A DNA stretch of 64,000 nt from Dromaius novaehollandiae (lineage: Eukaryota; Chordata; Aves; Casuariiformes; Dromaiidae), in the NCBI RefSeq assembly GCF_036370855.1, contig NC_088102.1:17155001-17219000 (forward strand), in the 5' to 3' direction. The position numbers and the translations under genes were made by a program. Below are positions 23,606-36,251 of the stretch, one piece after another. Position 1 is the first letter of the stretch, and each line of letters starts with the position of its first letter. Under the pieces are notes generated by a model. It made no database searches. It was given only the letters and a program-made list of their open reading frames with translations, and was not told where the DNA came from.

Positions 23606-26600
23606 GTTATTTGTGGGTTTGTCATTTTCCCCCAAGAAAATATCTCTAAACATCTGATTTCAGGAGAGATCACTATTTTGTTCTTATTATGCATTTTCAT
23701 GCACAGAAACTGTATTCACCTTTTAGCAGAGAGAAGATCTCAGTAAACAGAGTGAATTCATGAAGTTCATTTTTTATGCACCTACCCAAAAAGTGACTTT
23801 TCACTTTAGAGGAAGAATCTAAACTTTTTTTCCAATCAACAAACAGAATGAACTTCAATATTTTTATGGAAATGAAGATTTGTTTATCTATTAGTGCATA
23901 GAAATTGGCATTGTATAGGCGATTCATGGGAAAGCTTAGAAAAAACAAATGTGCTGAATCATATACTGTTCTCACATTCAATTTTTCTGACCTGTTTCTA
24001 TGAAGTGTCTAAATGTCCAGACTAGTGGATTAGTAAATGACTAGACAGGATACTGATTCATATTTACTGTGTTCTCCCCCCTACACCTTAGTTTCCTTTG
24101 AAGTATATAAGCAAAGGAAAACAATCAAAGTACAACAGAGATGCAGTACAGTTTAGAATCAGACCTATGATCTGTCTCCTACTGGTAAGCATAGAGAAAG
24201 AAAACAGTGTATGGGGAATGGAGTTAGGAGTGCTTCTTCTCTAATTAAAATTAAAGGTTGGTGGGTATCATACTTTGGGAATTCTATTCCTTGCTACAAA
24301 ATCAAGTCACCTTGCACACACTCAATGTGCTTATCACCACTCCTGAAGTAGATGGTACTGGATGATATTGGACCATCTTCCCCCATGTCTAAAGCTTGTA
24401 GGTAGTTAGAGATTATTGATAATGCTGTTGAGGATTTGGCATATTTGGGTCCAGTCCTGTTGGCAGTGCTGACTTCAGTACCATAATATTGAAATCTTAA
24501 GATACAATTTGAGACTGGTAGCTTTTACTGGTGTAGTGAATACTGCTTAAGTGAAGAATAAAAAATTCATCATTTTTTAAAAACTGAATAATTTTTTTGC
24601 AGCTGACTGTGATTAGGAATTTGCAAGCAGATTATGGGGGTTGAGCTCCAAATATGCAAGTTGGGTTACCTCAGAGTTTGGGAGCAGAATAAATTTCTGC
24701 AAGAGTAGGCAATCCAAACTTTAGTTGAATTCAAACACAGAATAGGAACTGTTGTAGTTAATTTATTTTCTCTAATGAGGGATAAAAGTCATTCTGCTAG
24801 CCACTGCAAAGATAATTTCTCTTTTCCTTGCTGTGCAAACATACTTTTTGTAACTTAAAGAAGATGCAAGTACAGCATAGGAAATATACCCATATGGATC
24901 GTGATAGCAATAAAGACAAGCATAGGGTTCATTTCAGACAGGGGACCAGTATGCACACTGTAGTTGTGTGGGAGCCCACACCTTCTAAGGATAACCTCTG
25001 GACACCACGAACTTATTCTGCTTGCTAGTGTATACTGAAACCTGTGATCTGGCTGCACTGCCTATTTTACCTGACTGATAAAGAAAAGCTAGCGGGGGCA
25101 CGTGTACTTGTACCTTCAACTTGCTGGGCAGATATCAACAAAATCTTAAGACTTGAGCTGTGACTTCTGTTAAGACAGCAATAACATGCAAACAGTTAAT
25201 ATAAAATAATAATCTTGACTTGCTTTTTGTATTGATGTTACAAAGATTATTTCCAAGAGAATTCACTACAATAATTTACGAAATGCCTTCCAGTGACTAA
25301 TTCCATTCCTGGCAGTGCTCTGTCCCAGCCAAACTGTACACATTACCTTGGAATATGATATGACATATGATCAAAGCAAAATATATAGCTCCATCTGCTG
25401 TAAATACTTTGAACTGATTATTTTTGCATTACTTTTTTACGGCTGATCTGTACCCTGGGAAACTGATTTATCACTTTGCTGATATGTTATCTGCATGTTA
25501 GCAAGAATCAGCTAAGTGTAGCAGCTAAGTACATTTATACTTTGCAAAATGGTATTTTTCTTGATTCTCAGGCAAAAAATGAGCATGAGAGTATTTTACA
25601 AGGGTATTAGGAATCTTTGTTAATTATTGTATGATAGATCTTTTGTACTGTGTCATTGTGAAATCCAGCTTCTTATGAAATGCAAAAATTAAATGATTTG
25701 CCTAAAGTAACCTTAAGTCAGTGACGGATAGGAATAGATTTCCAGTTATGCTTCTGCTAAGCAAGGGCTCTCCACAATAAGGAATAGCAACATTGTTTTT
25801 AGTCAGTGGGCATCAATTGCTGAGTTCCTTCATTGAAAGAGTGAATCAGTTGATATCACATTTTTATATTAATTTAAAAAGGTAATAAAGCAGTTTGAAA
25901 AGGTCAAAAAAGACACTAAAGCAATTGAAAATATTAAATTTCTCTTGCAGTGGGGAAAATATCCTTAGTTAGAGTTATGAAGTCTGGGTCATTGAAGTGT
26001 GAAAGCACTTGGGAAAAAGATGGCAAACAACATCTTGGAGGGGACCAAACTTTGTGCAAACCTGATAGCTTTTTTAAATCTCAGCTCCAATTTTAGGAAT
26101 GGATTCTGTTCAAATATAGGTTCTTTCTTTCTTCCTGCTTCCTCCTCCATAATCACACCTGCATCTTTTTCTCACAACACGTTACAGATATTACTATTAG
26201 CAGTGTGGTTTAAATGTTTGTAACTGTCTCTTTTCTGCAGGAGTTCACAACTATGAACCAAAAAACCTGGTAGCCAGACAAGGGGCTGGTTGAGAGGAAA
26301 ATCTCAAGCTGAATTTTCTCAAGTTGGGTGCAGAATAGTCACATCCTTGCCTTACCAGAAACTTGCTTAAAACACTCTGGCCTACAGTAGTTTCTGGATA
26401 ACTGTCAGCTTATTTCAAAGTACATTACTGAAATAGCATGTGATGTAGTGACAAAACAGTGTGGCGGCTGGTATCAACAGCAGAGAACAATAGAGGTCAC
26501 CATTGACTTGCAGGAAGGAGTATCTTCAGAATCCATTTAGAACTTGAGGAGATAAATCAAACCAAAAAGCACAAAGCCTATTTTCTGCTGGCATAATTTC

Positions 26601-29600
26601 AAAATTCTATGGCATGAACAAGGCCAATTACTGTAAAACAGTGAGGTGTGCAGAAATTGCATTTTTTCTGTTTTCTAACCCAAACAGAAAGAGGGTTTTT
26701 TTTCTTATCCCACATGAAAAAATAGAAACAAAACCAGCATCCCTTACTGATTTGATTTTTGGAAAGGAGAAGGGACAGAATGTCTCTGTTTTCTTGTTGT
26801 TGTCTTACAACTGTTATCCCATTATCCATATTTCCAGTTCTAAAGAAATGGGGATAGCTAAAATTTGGTGCATTATGACTTATTCTGTTCTGGATTTTAA
26901 TTAGTTGAGCTATTTATTCAGTTTTGGATTTTAATTAGTTGAGCTATTCTATTCCTTTCACCCAATAACCTTTTTTTAATCAAACATTGAATGTCAAGTA
27001 GCTTGAAATATGTGGGATTTTTAGGATTTTGTATTGCGTTGATGAGTTCACCTTAATTTTCTTTACAAATCTTTTACAGAAATTTGTGAAATCAACATAA
27101 AAATCAATATTTGATTTGGGGTTAAACTCTGAGAGTTATGTGCCATAATACAAGCATATGACATAAAATATCCATTCCTTACAAGCGAGAGAAGATAGTG
27201 GCAATAGAATAACAAAGTACAGCACAAGATTGATCCTAACTGTGCTTTTAAATCACAATCTCCTGTCAGCAGGCTCAAGGAGGAAGTAGCTGTGGAGAAA
27301 GACACCCTTTTCTTTATATGAAAATAACTTCCAGAATTCTTCTGGCATTTGTGTGTATTGTTTTCTATGTTTTCAGTACTCTGCTTGCCTTCTCTTTAAA
27401 CCTACTTGAATTGGATAAAATTAATTATTTAATCATAGCCTGCAAAGGATTAGGGAGGGTTTCTTTCTGCTCTATTTTACATTAGAAATAATTGAGAATG
27501 CCAATTTCCTTCAGTACTTCAGCTAAAACTGGAAAAATAGACACGTGTTCTGACAGCTCCCACTGGATAAGACTGAACAGCTGTTCCTCTTCCTAAGGTT
27601 TTGTCACAGGATAGAATTATTCTTCCATCCATAAAAACAGAAGGATGCCCCTTGCATGCTATAAAAATACTTAATACTTTAATATTTAATAACATTAGCA
27701 TTACAGAAGAATAATTCTAAATGGCAACAGAGGTCTGAGCCAAGTAAAGAAAACACTTAATTTGACAATACTCTAGGTGTCTATATCACTTTTTTCCTAA
27801 AATCATTTTACTAAGGTTTAAACCTTACAGTGCTCCAGTCAACTTTACCTTCTCATACTGATTTTGTAAGCACCGAGTTATGTTATGGAAGGCAGTAAAT
27901 CTCTGGTTGAGTAGGGATGGAATGAAGAAGGCTGCATCTCCAGAGCCACATCTTCCATTGCATAGCATAGTGTTTAGCACAACTTAAAAGGAGAGTGGTT
28001 GGCCAGGGGCAGCTTTTTATTACATTTATGATCTTATTATTAAGTAAATGTGATCTTAGGATAGTCCTAACTTGCCCACCTGGACAACTACAAATGTAAC
28101 TTGTGCTACAATTGCACACCTGAAAGAGCTTGCAGTGTTTTGCAGAGCCAACAGGATCAGTGAAATACAGCATACAACCAAGTCTATCCACTGGGGAAAG
28201 GAGCTGCCAGGAGCAGGCAAAACAGAGCCAAGTATGTAAATTTACATTATTTAAAGATTTCCTTGCACAGGAATGACCACATTGCCCACATGTGGCTAAA
28301 TGTTTACATTGTTGGTGTAGTGATGTATGAGTAGTCCATGGACCTGACTGTTCATTAGCACTATAGGTAGGTTTGTAGTCTGTTCTTCTGAGCTTTAACT
28401 GTGTATTGCCTCCATCACTATAGTAAAATACACTTGCTGTGAAAAATACATATTTTTTCCTGCACAGACAGTAAGAAAGTTACTCAAAAGTAATGGTGCT
28501 CTTGAATATGTGTATGAGTGAAGGACATGGAGAAAAAGTTAAGCAGGAAAACTGAATTTTGCATTTAGGAGTTAAAATAAGGCCATAGCAAATTGTGCTC
28601 CCTAACAGTACAGATTTGCACCACTTACATCCATCTTGTAGCACAGTTGGTTGGCAATTTCATTTGTTCATAATGTAAACAAAGCCCTGATAAGAAGGGC
28701 ATCAGGGTAAAAAAGATGAGATATTAAATCCATGGAAAGTAACAGGATAGTCTTAGAGCTGAATGTCACACACGGCAAATGATGAGCACAATGAGTAGAA
28801 CAATGGGTAGAGGCTTGTGATTTGAGCCAGGTGAAACTTTTTTACAGTCACTTCCAGGCATAGCTCTTCAGGAGTGAAGCAGCAATTTTGTTCTCCGTGA
28901 CTTTTGTAATTGATGACCAGGAAATCAGCAGAACGATTCCTCTCTGGTTCTATAAAACTGCCATTTATATAGGGATGTGGCCAGACGGTAATGGGATGTG
29001 ATTACTGCATTTCAACTCTCTGATGTTTCACCAGAATTTAATTATGCTGAAAGACTTTTGGACTCCAAATTTGAATATATAAGAGTTATCCTTACTTTCC
29101 CTAATATGTTATTTTCCATGCATACATTACTTTCCCTAATAAGCATCTGATCAAGCTTGTAGCTGTGGATATAAGTCATGCAGTAATCAAGCCTGGAGGT
29201 TTGATTGTCAGCTAACAATCTAGTTAGTTAACCCACTATTAGGTGGATTCAGTCTTTTCACCAGTCACAAAGAAAATTGTATTGGCAGGTGATGCCGTGG
29301 GCGGTGGAAACTAGGAACTTTAAATTATCTGGGATTTGGAATTAAAATAAACTATAAGGCAGCTCCAGATGTGTTAGTTCTCATACACTGACTCATTCAG
29401 CTCCTATGTCCTGCCTCACAGACTGAATCTTCAGCATTATTACTGAGTCTTCTATATCAGACAGTATGTGTTCGGCAGTCTGGTTACATTGCAGCCCAAT
29501 TTAGACTTTAGATTATTTGTTCAAAGCTCTTTCACTGTCTTGCAAGTTTCACCTCAGTTTTCACAGGGCACAGCTTCCAGATTTTGATGTCAATAGTGTC

Positions 29601-30429
29601 ACAGAAATAGAAGATAGAAAATGGCAGTATGTGAAGTACCAGAAAAATTGTGTTCTGCTAATGTTTCAGCATCATACATTTCCCTTATCTTGGGTTCTTG
29701 ATCTGTAGACAAAGGCTTTCTGATGGTGGAGAAACAGTTACCCTGCATCAACTGTCTGTTTAATCCAAGAGATTTCAGGGCATTTTTTTTATGTAGTTAT
29801 AGTTAGTAATGTCACTTAAGCAAGTGAATGTCAACAAGAAACTGAAGTGAGACCAGTGGCCCAGCTAGTTGATACTTCGTCTCAAGCAATGGCAGGAGGT
29901 GCTGTTTCAGGAGGACAAGAACCTGACAACTTCCTGTGGTTCCTCCTTCTACTGTCATTGACTCAAGGAAGTTAGGAGGCATCTCCCTACCTTTCCCTTT
30001 GGTATGTTTATGGACAGTGTGAATCCATTCTTTCGGAACTGCTGATACTATTTGCCCTGTGGTGGCAAGGGTGGGCCAAGACCTTTCATTGTTATTGCTC
30101 TGAAACATTCATTTTTGACACCGTGATGAGAGAGACCTGTTCAACTTTACTCTGTAGGGATGAAAATCTCGTTTCAGTCATAAGCACAGCTCACCAGCTG
30201 GATGAGATTACACAGCAGCACTGTTCTGCCACCTCCAGTGGGGAGCTGTGAGCACAGGTGGCTGCTAACTGGCAGCAGCCAGACCCACATCTATCTTGTC
30301 TGGGGCCAGTACCAGCAAGGGCTGAGGGTGCCAGCTCCAGTGGTGGAAGAGTAGTGCTTCTTCCTCACGGAAATGACTGCCTCTGTGTAAGGACAAGTGG
30401 GATATAGCAACAGAGTGGCCAGAGAACCA
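23606..30429. other. Intergenic sequence between CLMN and DICER1
   Basis: No gene is supported on either strand. Short open stretches, such as the minus-strand one at 29812-30108, carry no motif I recognise. A 34-base tandem duplication lies near 26883-26950. Sequence close to 30.2-30.4 kb becomes more GC-rich as it enters the CpG island. Confidence 0.6.
26883..26950. repeat. 34-base tandem duplication
   Basis: Two adjacent copies share ggattttaattagttgagct at a 34-base offset (26892 and 26926), with two or three differences in the flanking part of the unit. It is a local duplication with no sign of function. Confidence 0.75.
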
Positions 30430-30669
30430 CAGATTCCGCTCACCGTGATCAGCCCTGCCTCAGCGGGAAGAAAAAAGCCCCCAAAGCGGCCTCGCCATTC
30501 CGACAGCCCTTACCACCCTTCGGAGCCTCATCCCCTCCCAAAATGGCGGGCGCGACCTCGCCTCAGCGGAGCCGCCTGCCGCCTCTCGCGCCCCGAGGGC
30601 GGGGGGGGGGAACGGCACCAGGTGCTGAGCGCTTGGCGCTCCTCCGGCGGGGGGAGGGGAGCGCGCACA

Positions 30670-30675
30670 CACGTG
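30670..30675. promoter_or_regulatory. E-box CACGTG upstream of DICER1 exon 1
   Basis: A perfect palindromic E-box in the context acaCACGTGagc. The base A on its 3' side suits MITF/TFE family factors. DICER1 is an established MITF target in mammalian melanocytes; use of this particular site is inference. Confidence 0.4.
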
Positions 30676-30727
30676 AGCCCCTGGACCACCCTGCGTCTCC
30701 TCAACCGCCGCTGTATCTCGCCATCGC

Positions 30728-30776
30728 ATTGGCTAGCCTGTGAACCTTTCACCTTTTACCCGCTCTCGCCGCCAAT
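30728..30776. promoter_or_regulatory. Pair of oppositely oriented CCAAT boxes
   Basis: ATTGG at 30728-30732 and CCAAT at 30772-30776, 44 bases apart, are candidates for NF-Y. Paired CCAAT boxes are common in TATA-less CpG promoters. Confidence 0.45.
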
Positions 30777-30899
30777 CGCCTGGCTCCTCTCATGCTGTGG
30801 GGATGTGGAACGTGCGAGCTGCGCAGGGTGACATTCTCGGAGCGGGTTTGCGTTGCGGGCGTTGGGCGGCCCCTGTTGGTATGGGTGGGAGGGGTGGGG

Positions 30900-31101
30900 G
30901 AGGTGCTCTGTTTGCGTAGGGTCGGCAGCGCAGGGGGAAGGGAGGGGGAGGAGGCTATCCCGGGCCCAGGTGAATGGAGGAACCTGACAGTTGGGGGGAG
31001 TGAGGAGGCGGCGGCGGGGAAATGGCGGCGGCGGCGGCAGCAGCACAATGAGACGCGGCCTGTAGTGGGGGGAAGCGCCGGGCTGGGTCCCGTCCGAGCA
31101 G
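30900..31101 (+). other. DICER1: Predicted DICER1 non-coding exon 1
   Basis: The donor gagcag|gtatga at 31101/31102 is the best 5' splice site in the CpG island. A second donor-like site, cccag|gtgaat, lies at 30969/30970. The 5' edge is unknown and the coordinate is approximate. The exon would hold the CGG run and part of the ATGGCGGC motif array. An RNA-based 5' end is needed to settle it. Confidence 0.4.
31006..31045 (+). repeat. CGG/CAG-type trinucleotide run
   Basis: GGC/CGG triplets, interrupted by ggaaat and ending in cagcagcac. It lies in the predicted DICER1 leader exon, where a CGG run could form stable RNA structure. Confidence 0.6.
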
Positions 31102-32517
31102 GTATGAGATGGCGGCCCAGGCGCGCCTGCCCTCGCCCTGGGAGCTGCATGGCGGCCGGGCACGGTGCCGGAGCGCAGCGCTCGCCGCGGCCGCGCCGCA
31201 CGCCGAGGGGCGGAATGGCGGCGGGCGCTCCCTCCCCGCCCTCCCGCCGCCGGCCCGGGTAGTCCTGCCCCGCCTCTGTCCCAGCCGCCGTCCTTGTCCC
31301 CGCGGGGGCCCCGCTGCCCCGGGCGCCTCCGCGATCGGCCCCAGCAACTTCCCGCCGCCGGCGGGGCCCGGGCCTCCCGCGTGGGGCGGCGGCAGGGCCC
31401 CCTGGGCGCCGCCGCGATCCGGCCCCTCTTGGCTTTGTCTCCGCGCCCCGCGGGCAGCCGCGCTCGGGCCTGCGGCGGTGCGCGCTTGAGGGCCCGCGCT
31501 CTGCCTGCCCTGGCCTGGGACTTCCCGGAGCCGTCGCGCCGTGTCGTGGGGGGCAGGGGCAAGAAGCGCGGGGGAGCGAAAGAGTTCCCGCTGTTCGGTG
31601 CTGCGGTTTAGGGGATGTAAGAAACTCTTAGTTCTTTGCTTTTCTTCTTTTCCATCCTCTTCCAATTTAGATGAGGCCTGTCTGCATACATGTAAAAACA
31701 CAGTGGCAACGTGATTAGGGCATACCTTGTGCTGTGTGATCTTAGGTTGGAAAGACAAAAGGTTAAAAAGGCAAGTGTCCTTTGTAATAGAATTTGATAC
31801 TAGTTAGATAATATAGAAAACCCTCAATAGATGGAAAATGAATTGTAGTATTGACTTTTTTAAAAAAATCTGATATTATTTGTTTATTTATCAGAAATGA
31901 TTGTTTCTAAAAGCTAAGTTTCTTATTGGTCCAGTTGATTTCAGCTGCTAAAAATCTGGAGGATGCTTGGTGCTTCCGATGATGAGTTATGAGTATTCTT
32001 GATGTTAAGATACTGAACTTCAAGATATGCAGTTGCTCACCTACTGAAAGCTTGTAGGTTGGAAGGCGATTACCACTTTCAAAGAAACAAGACAAAATTT
32101 TAAGAACTAACTTTGCAGAAACTTGACCAACACTGTGTTGCACAGTGTTATACTGTGTAATAAAGTTAGAATTGACAATTCATTTAGAATAAAATGGCAT
32201 CAATGTGCTATTGTATAAATCCATGCTGGACCCTTATATTTAATGCTGCATGCAGTTTGGGTGTCTTCCATGTATCTTTCTTCCATATGCAAAAGGTTAT
32301 GTTAGACTAAGAGAAGGAAGAGCCAAAGTTGACTAGCGTGGTTAAAGGACTAGAACTTTTCAGCCAGGTAGGAGATGACAGAAAAGGAATAAGAGAGATG
32401 TCTATGAAATATAGTTGTGGGGAAAAAAAAACCAGGTTGGGAGCAGTTGTTAGGGTTCCCCTCCCCTTCATGTTTTTTGAGGTTTCTGTAGTTGATAGTT
32501 TCAAAGCAAACAAAAAG

Positions 32518-32520
<3 letters not shown>

Positions 32521-32548
<28 letters not shown>
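32521..32548 (+). repeat. Poly(T) tract, 28 bases
   Basis: An uninterrupted T run. On the minus strand it would be an A tail, but no AATAAA or retrogene body is seen next to it and no target-site duplication was found. Confidence 0.9.
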
Positions 32549-32551
<3 letters not shown>

Positions 32552-35500
32552 TTCTATGTAGCTACAATACCTGCTGTAACAGCATATTGGCAATGCCAAA
32601 AGCTTACATAACGGTCAAAATAATTAGTTTGTAGAAAAAAAAATCACCAGAGAGTGTTAAACACAGAAGAAAATGTCAAGGTGATTGGTCAGCGGAAAGT
32701 GGTACTGCTTGCCCAGCTACTATGTTCCTTCCTACACGTCCTCCATTGGTCACCAGTAGAGGGAAGCCAACAAGCTAGAAAGATATTTTGTCTGACACAG
32801 TATTGTTCTAATGTCTTTATATAAATTGCAGTGATTGATGAGAAACACCTTAATGTGCTGTAGCTTAAAGATTAACAACAACAAAAAGCTGAACCTGTAA
32901 CTCAAACTGTTCTTGTGGGGGTTTTTTGTGTACTCCGTATGTCTTTCTCATTTCCCATTTCAAAAATTTGTAAGGGCTGTTTCCCATTTTTCAGAAAAGT
33001 TCATAGGTGGCGCAAAGTTGCTTTAGCATACCTGATTATAAAATCTGAGTATCACTGCTTCATCCATGTTGCCTTTCAGTATGAACTGACTGAGCTTTTA
33101 TCTCTCTGTAACCAAATGCCAAATTACTGGCAAAGACAAATAGAAGGGTTTTATCCATCTTAAAGTAACCTGGTAAAATGGATATGGTAAACTTGGGGGT
33201 TGACATATTTGATTTATCTTCTAGATAAAATGTAGAATATAATTGATAGCAAGAGTTCAATTTTGAAACGGATTGTATGTTTACAGACAAGCATTATATT
33301 ACATAGTACGTACTGAGAATACAGACAAGAAAATCAAAACCTTTTTTGAAATATTTCATAATTCTCTGTGAGGGAGTAAACGGTTTGGGATTTTTTTTTT
33401 TTTTTTCCTGTCATGTAGGTGCAACAAACTAGAGAGTATACTGAGCATGATATGTCATTGCTGGGGCAGTGAGATGGTTCCTGTGCTCCACTTTCTTGAT
33501 GTCCTAGTGATTATCTGTGCAGCCACTGACCATCTGTATCCCATCTCTGTCATATGTTCAACAGTAGTTTCTTCAGGCTGAAAGCTGCTTCCTGGAAGTA
33601 AAATTCCTTTGCTGCCTTTAAAGAGAGTGAAAGTATAATTATAGTATTGTACAGAACAGTAACCTCTACATGTGATATGCTATTAGAACATTCTGCCCTG
33701 AAGGCTAACAATGATGACTGGAGCAGGGGAGAAAGTGAGATTTCCTTACACCCTCCAGATGTCTTTCTTCATCCTTTTGCCTTTCACATCTTACGTATGA
33801 AATGTGATAAACTAGTTGAGGAAAAGATGATATGCAGTAAAAAAGTATGCTTTTTAGCTGAAGTTACTGCAGTCTTGGGTAGGGCTTGGTGTTCAAACTG
33901 TGCTAATTGTTTGAGGGGCTGGGCAGACATAGGCATGTAATTAAAATAACTGTTCTAAAAGGTTTAATCCATAGGATAAAACAGTGCATGCTTTCTTTTT
34001 AAAACCTTATGCTGTGATAATCTATTAAGTGAGTGCTCTCCATTTTGGTAGTTCTTGCCTGCTTTATCTACTTAGCCATAAATTTTCAAGTTTGAAGGTT
34101 ATATCTAAAATTCCCTTGTTCTGCTCTTTATTGTACACTGTATTAGCTAAGTAAAATTTGAGATACTTGTCACTTTCAAACTGCTGCTGCTTTTGGAGTA
34201 GTAAAGCAGAAGACTGAAACTATTATCAAGGAATTTACTTGCATTGTTTTGCCTGCTTTTGTGGAGGAATGTGGGAGATGATGAAATGTCTTTCTCTAGT
34301 ACAAATGGAAGAAAATAATATTGTCCAACCTCTCCCTGCATGAATACTTTTGAAGCCAAGGCACTCTTCTACCTCTTGTCATGGCTTCAGAGGTTATACA
34401 CTCATGAATCTGCTATTCTTGTTTTGCTTGGTATAGGTGTTACTTTTGGGTCCCTTCTTAGCAAGAAAATAGAACCAAGAGTGTTCTCTCTTGATCCTTG
34501 CTAGTATTGTAGAAAAATGTATTGCTTTTCATGTGCTTTTTCCTCCTTAAGGTCGTGGCTCTGTAACCTGGCTTAATCAGTTTCTGCCTATGTGCTGCAT
34601 CTTCTGTTGCCACCACAAAAGATCAGTTCCTTGATTGGGTTCACCAAATAAGTATGCCCATGCATGCACGCATCCAGAATGTAGCGGAGAGGGTGGTGGC
34701 TCAAGGGATTGATTGTTGGGGGCAGAGGTGGGCAGGTGGGGGCTATTTAAACTGGTGGTGTTACATGGTTCATCAGACTCTGCCTTTGTCGTTTTTGTTT
34801 CATTTGTACACACACACAAAAAAAACCCTTAGTGTGAATTATTAAAACCTGGTTTCCAGTGCTCACTCCTCTTTTGGAACCTCTGGTTCCTGGTAAAAGG
34901 TCAACCATACAGTGGCCTTTCTGTCAGCAGAGATATGAATTAGAAGCTGCATAGGGAAAAAGATTCAGTTTCCTTGAAAACTTACAGGAAATCAGTATTT
35001 TTTTATTATTTTCTTCTTTACAAAAACTGGTTTGGAGGTTTAGATCTACCCACTTACTGGAAGCATGCATTTCCTTTCCTTAGGAAGTGAGACAAATAGA
35101 GCTTACTTTCTAAAGCTGATTTCTTTGACTCCATTGAGATGATTGGGATATGCAAATAGCCAGCTATTAGCACATGTCTGGGCTGGTTAGCTTTGCAATT
35201 CATGTTTCTCCTTTGTTTACAACAGTCTGCTTTGTTATCTGTGATCTAGATCAAGTGTCTTACTGCTTTCTTGCAACTGTTACTGGCTCTATATGGTGAC
35301 TTTGGCCATTTTTTCTTTTCTTTACTTGTACAGTAATTATAGAAGCACGTAGGTACTGTTGTGAACTTCCTTCTGAATCTTTTTAAAATATTTACTTAAG
35401 CTGTATGTTTGCTTATTTAAGAACAAATGAACAAAACTTACTTAAAGGCTAAGCTGCTAAGTAATTGAAAAGAGAGATAATCTAGTGGTTAGACATGGTC

Positions 35501-36221
35501 TAGGATTCAGGAGACCTAACCCTGGCTCTGAGAGTTCTGGCAAGTTAATTCAGGTATCTTTCTTTTCACCCCGCCCTTTCAGTTTAGCTTTCAAGTGCTT
35601 GAATCAAGGACAGTTGCTGTGTTTGTATGCTGCATTTGTGCCTTAAATATATTTAGATGTATTTAGGCTGACTTACTAATTGTGGCTTTATGAAATGTTC
35701 ATTAATTTTATACTTGATCATCCTTAATGATAAGGATATTAGTTCCTGGGATCAATCTCAAGTGAGACTTCTAGTTCCTGAGTTTTAGTTCTGAGCAGGC
35801 AAATCTCTCTGCCTTGCTAGCTTCATTGTGCATAGTGAGTAAGTTTGCCTTTGGAAGAGGACACTGAAGTGAGATCAAGTGTTTACAATATAACTAAAAG
35901 CTTTGGCCTCTCTCTTTTGAAGTGACCCATAACCTTTTCCCATCTTTCCACGGAAGTTAAATGCCTGTAGTATAGATTGCTACATAAAGTTATTAATCAA
36001 GAAGTGATATGATCTGTGTGAGAGATATTTGAAAGAAAGATTTATTCCTGTTGCTGAAGATCATCTTTAGTTACAGTACTAACACAGTGCTGTCTCAGTG
36101 TTCTACAAGATTTTAGAAACTGAATGATTATTAAAGATCCAAAAGGGGTGTGAAAAAGGACACTTTTTTAATTGGTTTGGACTTCCCTTACTGCCTTAAG
36201 TTCTATGAATCCCAAGGAAAG

Positions 36222-36251
36222 TTTTTTTTTTTTGGGGGGGGGGGGAGGGGG
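36222..36251 (+). repeat. T12-G12-A-G5 tract
   Basis: A T run followed directly by a G run with one A interruption. This is a homopolymer junction that is difficult to sequence accurately. Confidence 0.9.

Larger units (their letters stand above)
30430..31610. promoter_or_regulatory. DICER1: CpG island, likely DICER1 promoter
   Basis: This is the only CpG-dense, strongly GC-rich block in the window. It lies about 25 kb upstream of the first DICER1 coding exon, which suits a long non-coding-leader intron. It has no TATA box. It contains an inverted CCAAT (ATTGG 30728-30732), a direct CCAAT (30772-30776), a CACGTG E-box (30670-30675), G-rich Sp1-like boxes around 30880-30900, a CGG run at 31006-31045 and at least five ATGGCGGC/G motifs on the + strand. 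Long open frames here on both strands come from GC richness (few stop codons) and are not called as genes. Confidence 0.8.

Noticed and set aside
29812..30108. A 98-codon minus-strand open stretch upstream of the CpG island
   Set aside because: I looked for retroviral or transposon protein motifs and could not support any. No splice or poly(A) context.
30756..31758. Long open frames (up to 268 codons) on both strands in the GC-rich block
   Set aside because: Very GC-rich DNA has few stop codons in any frame. The products are Pro/Arg/Ala-rich without domain features. The block is better explained as a CpG-island promoter.
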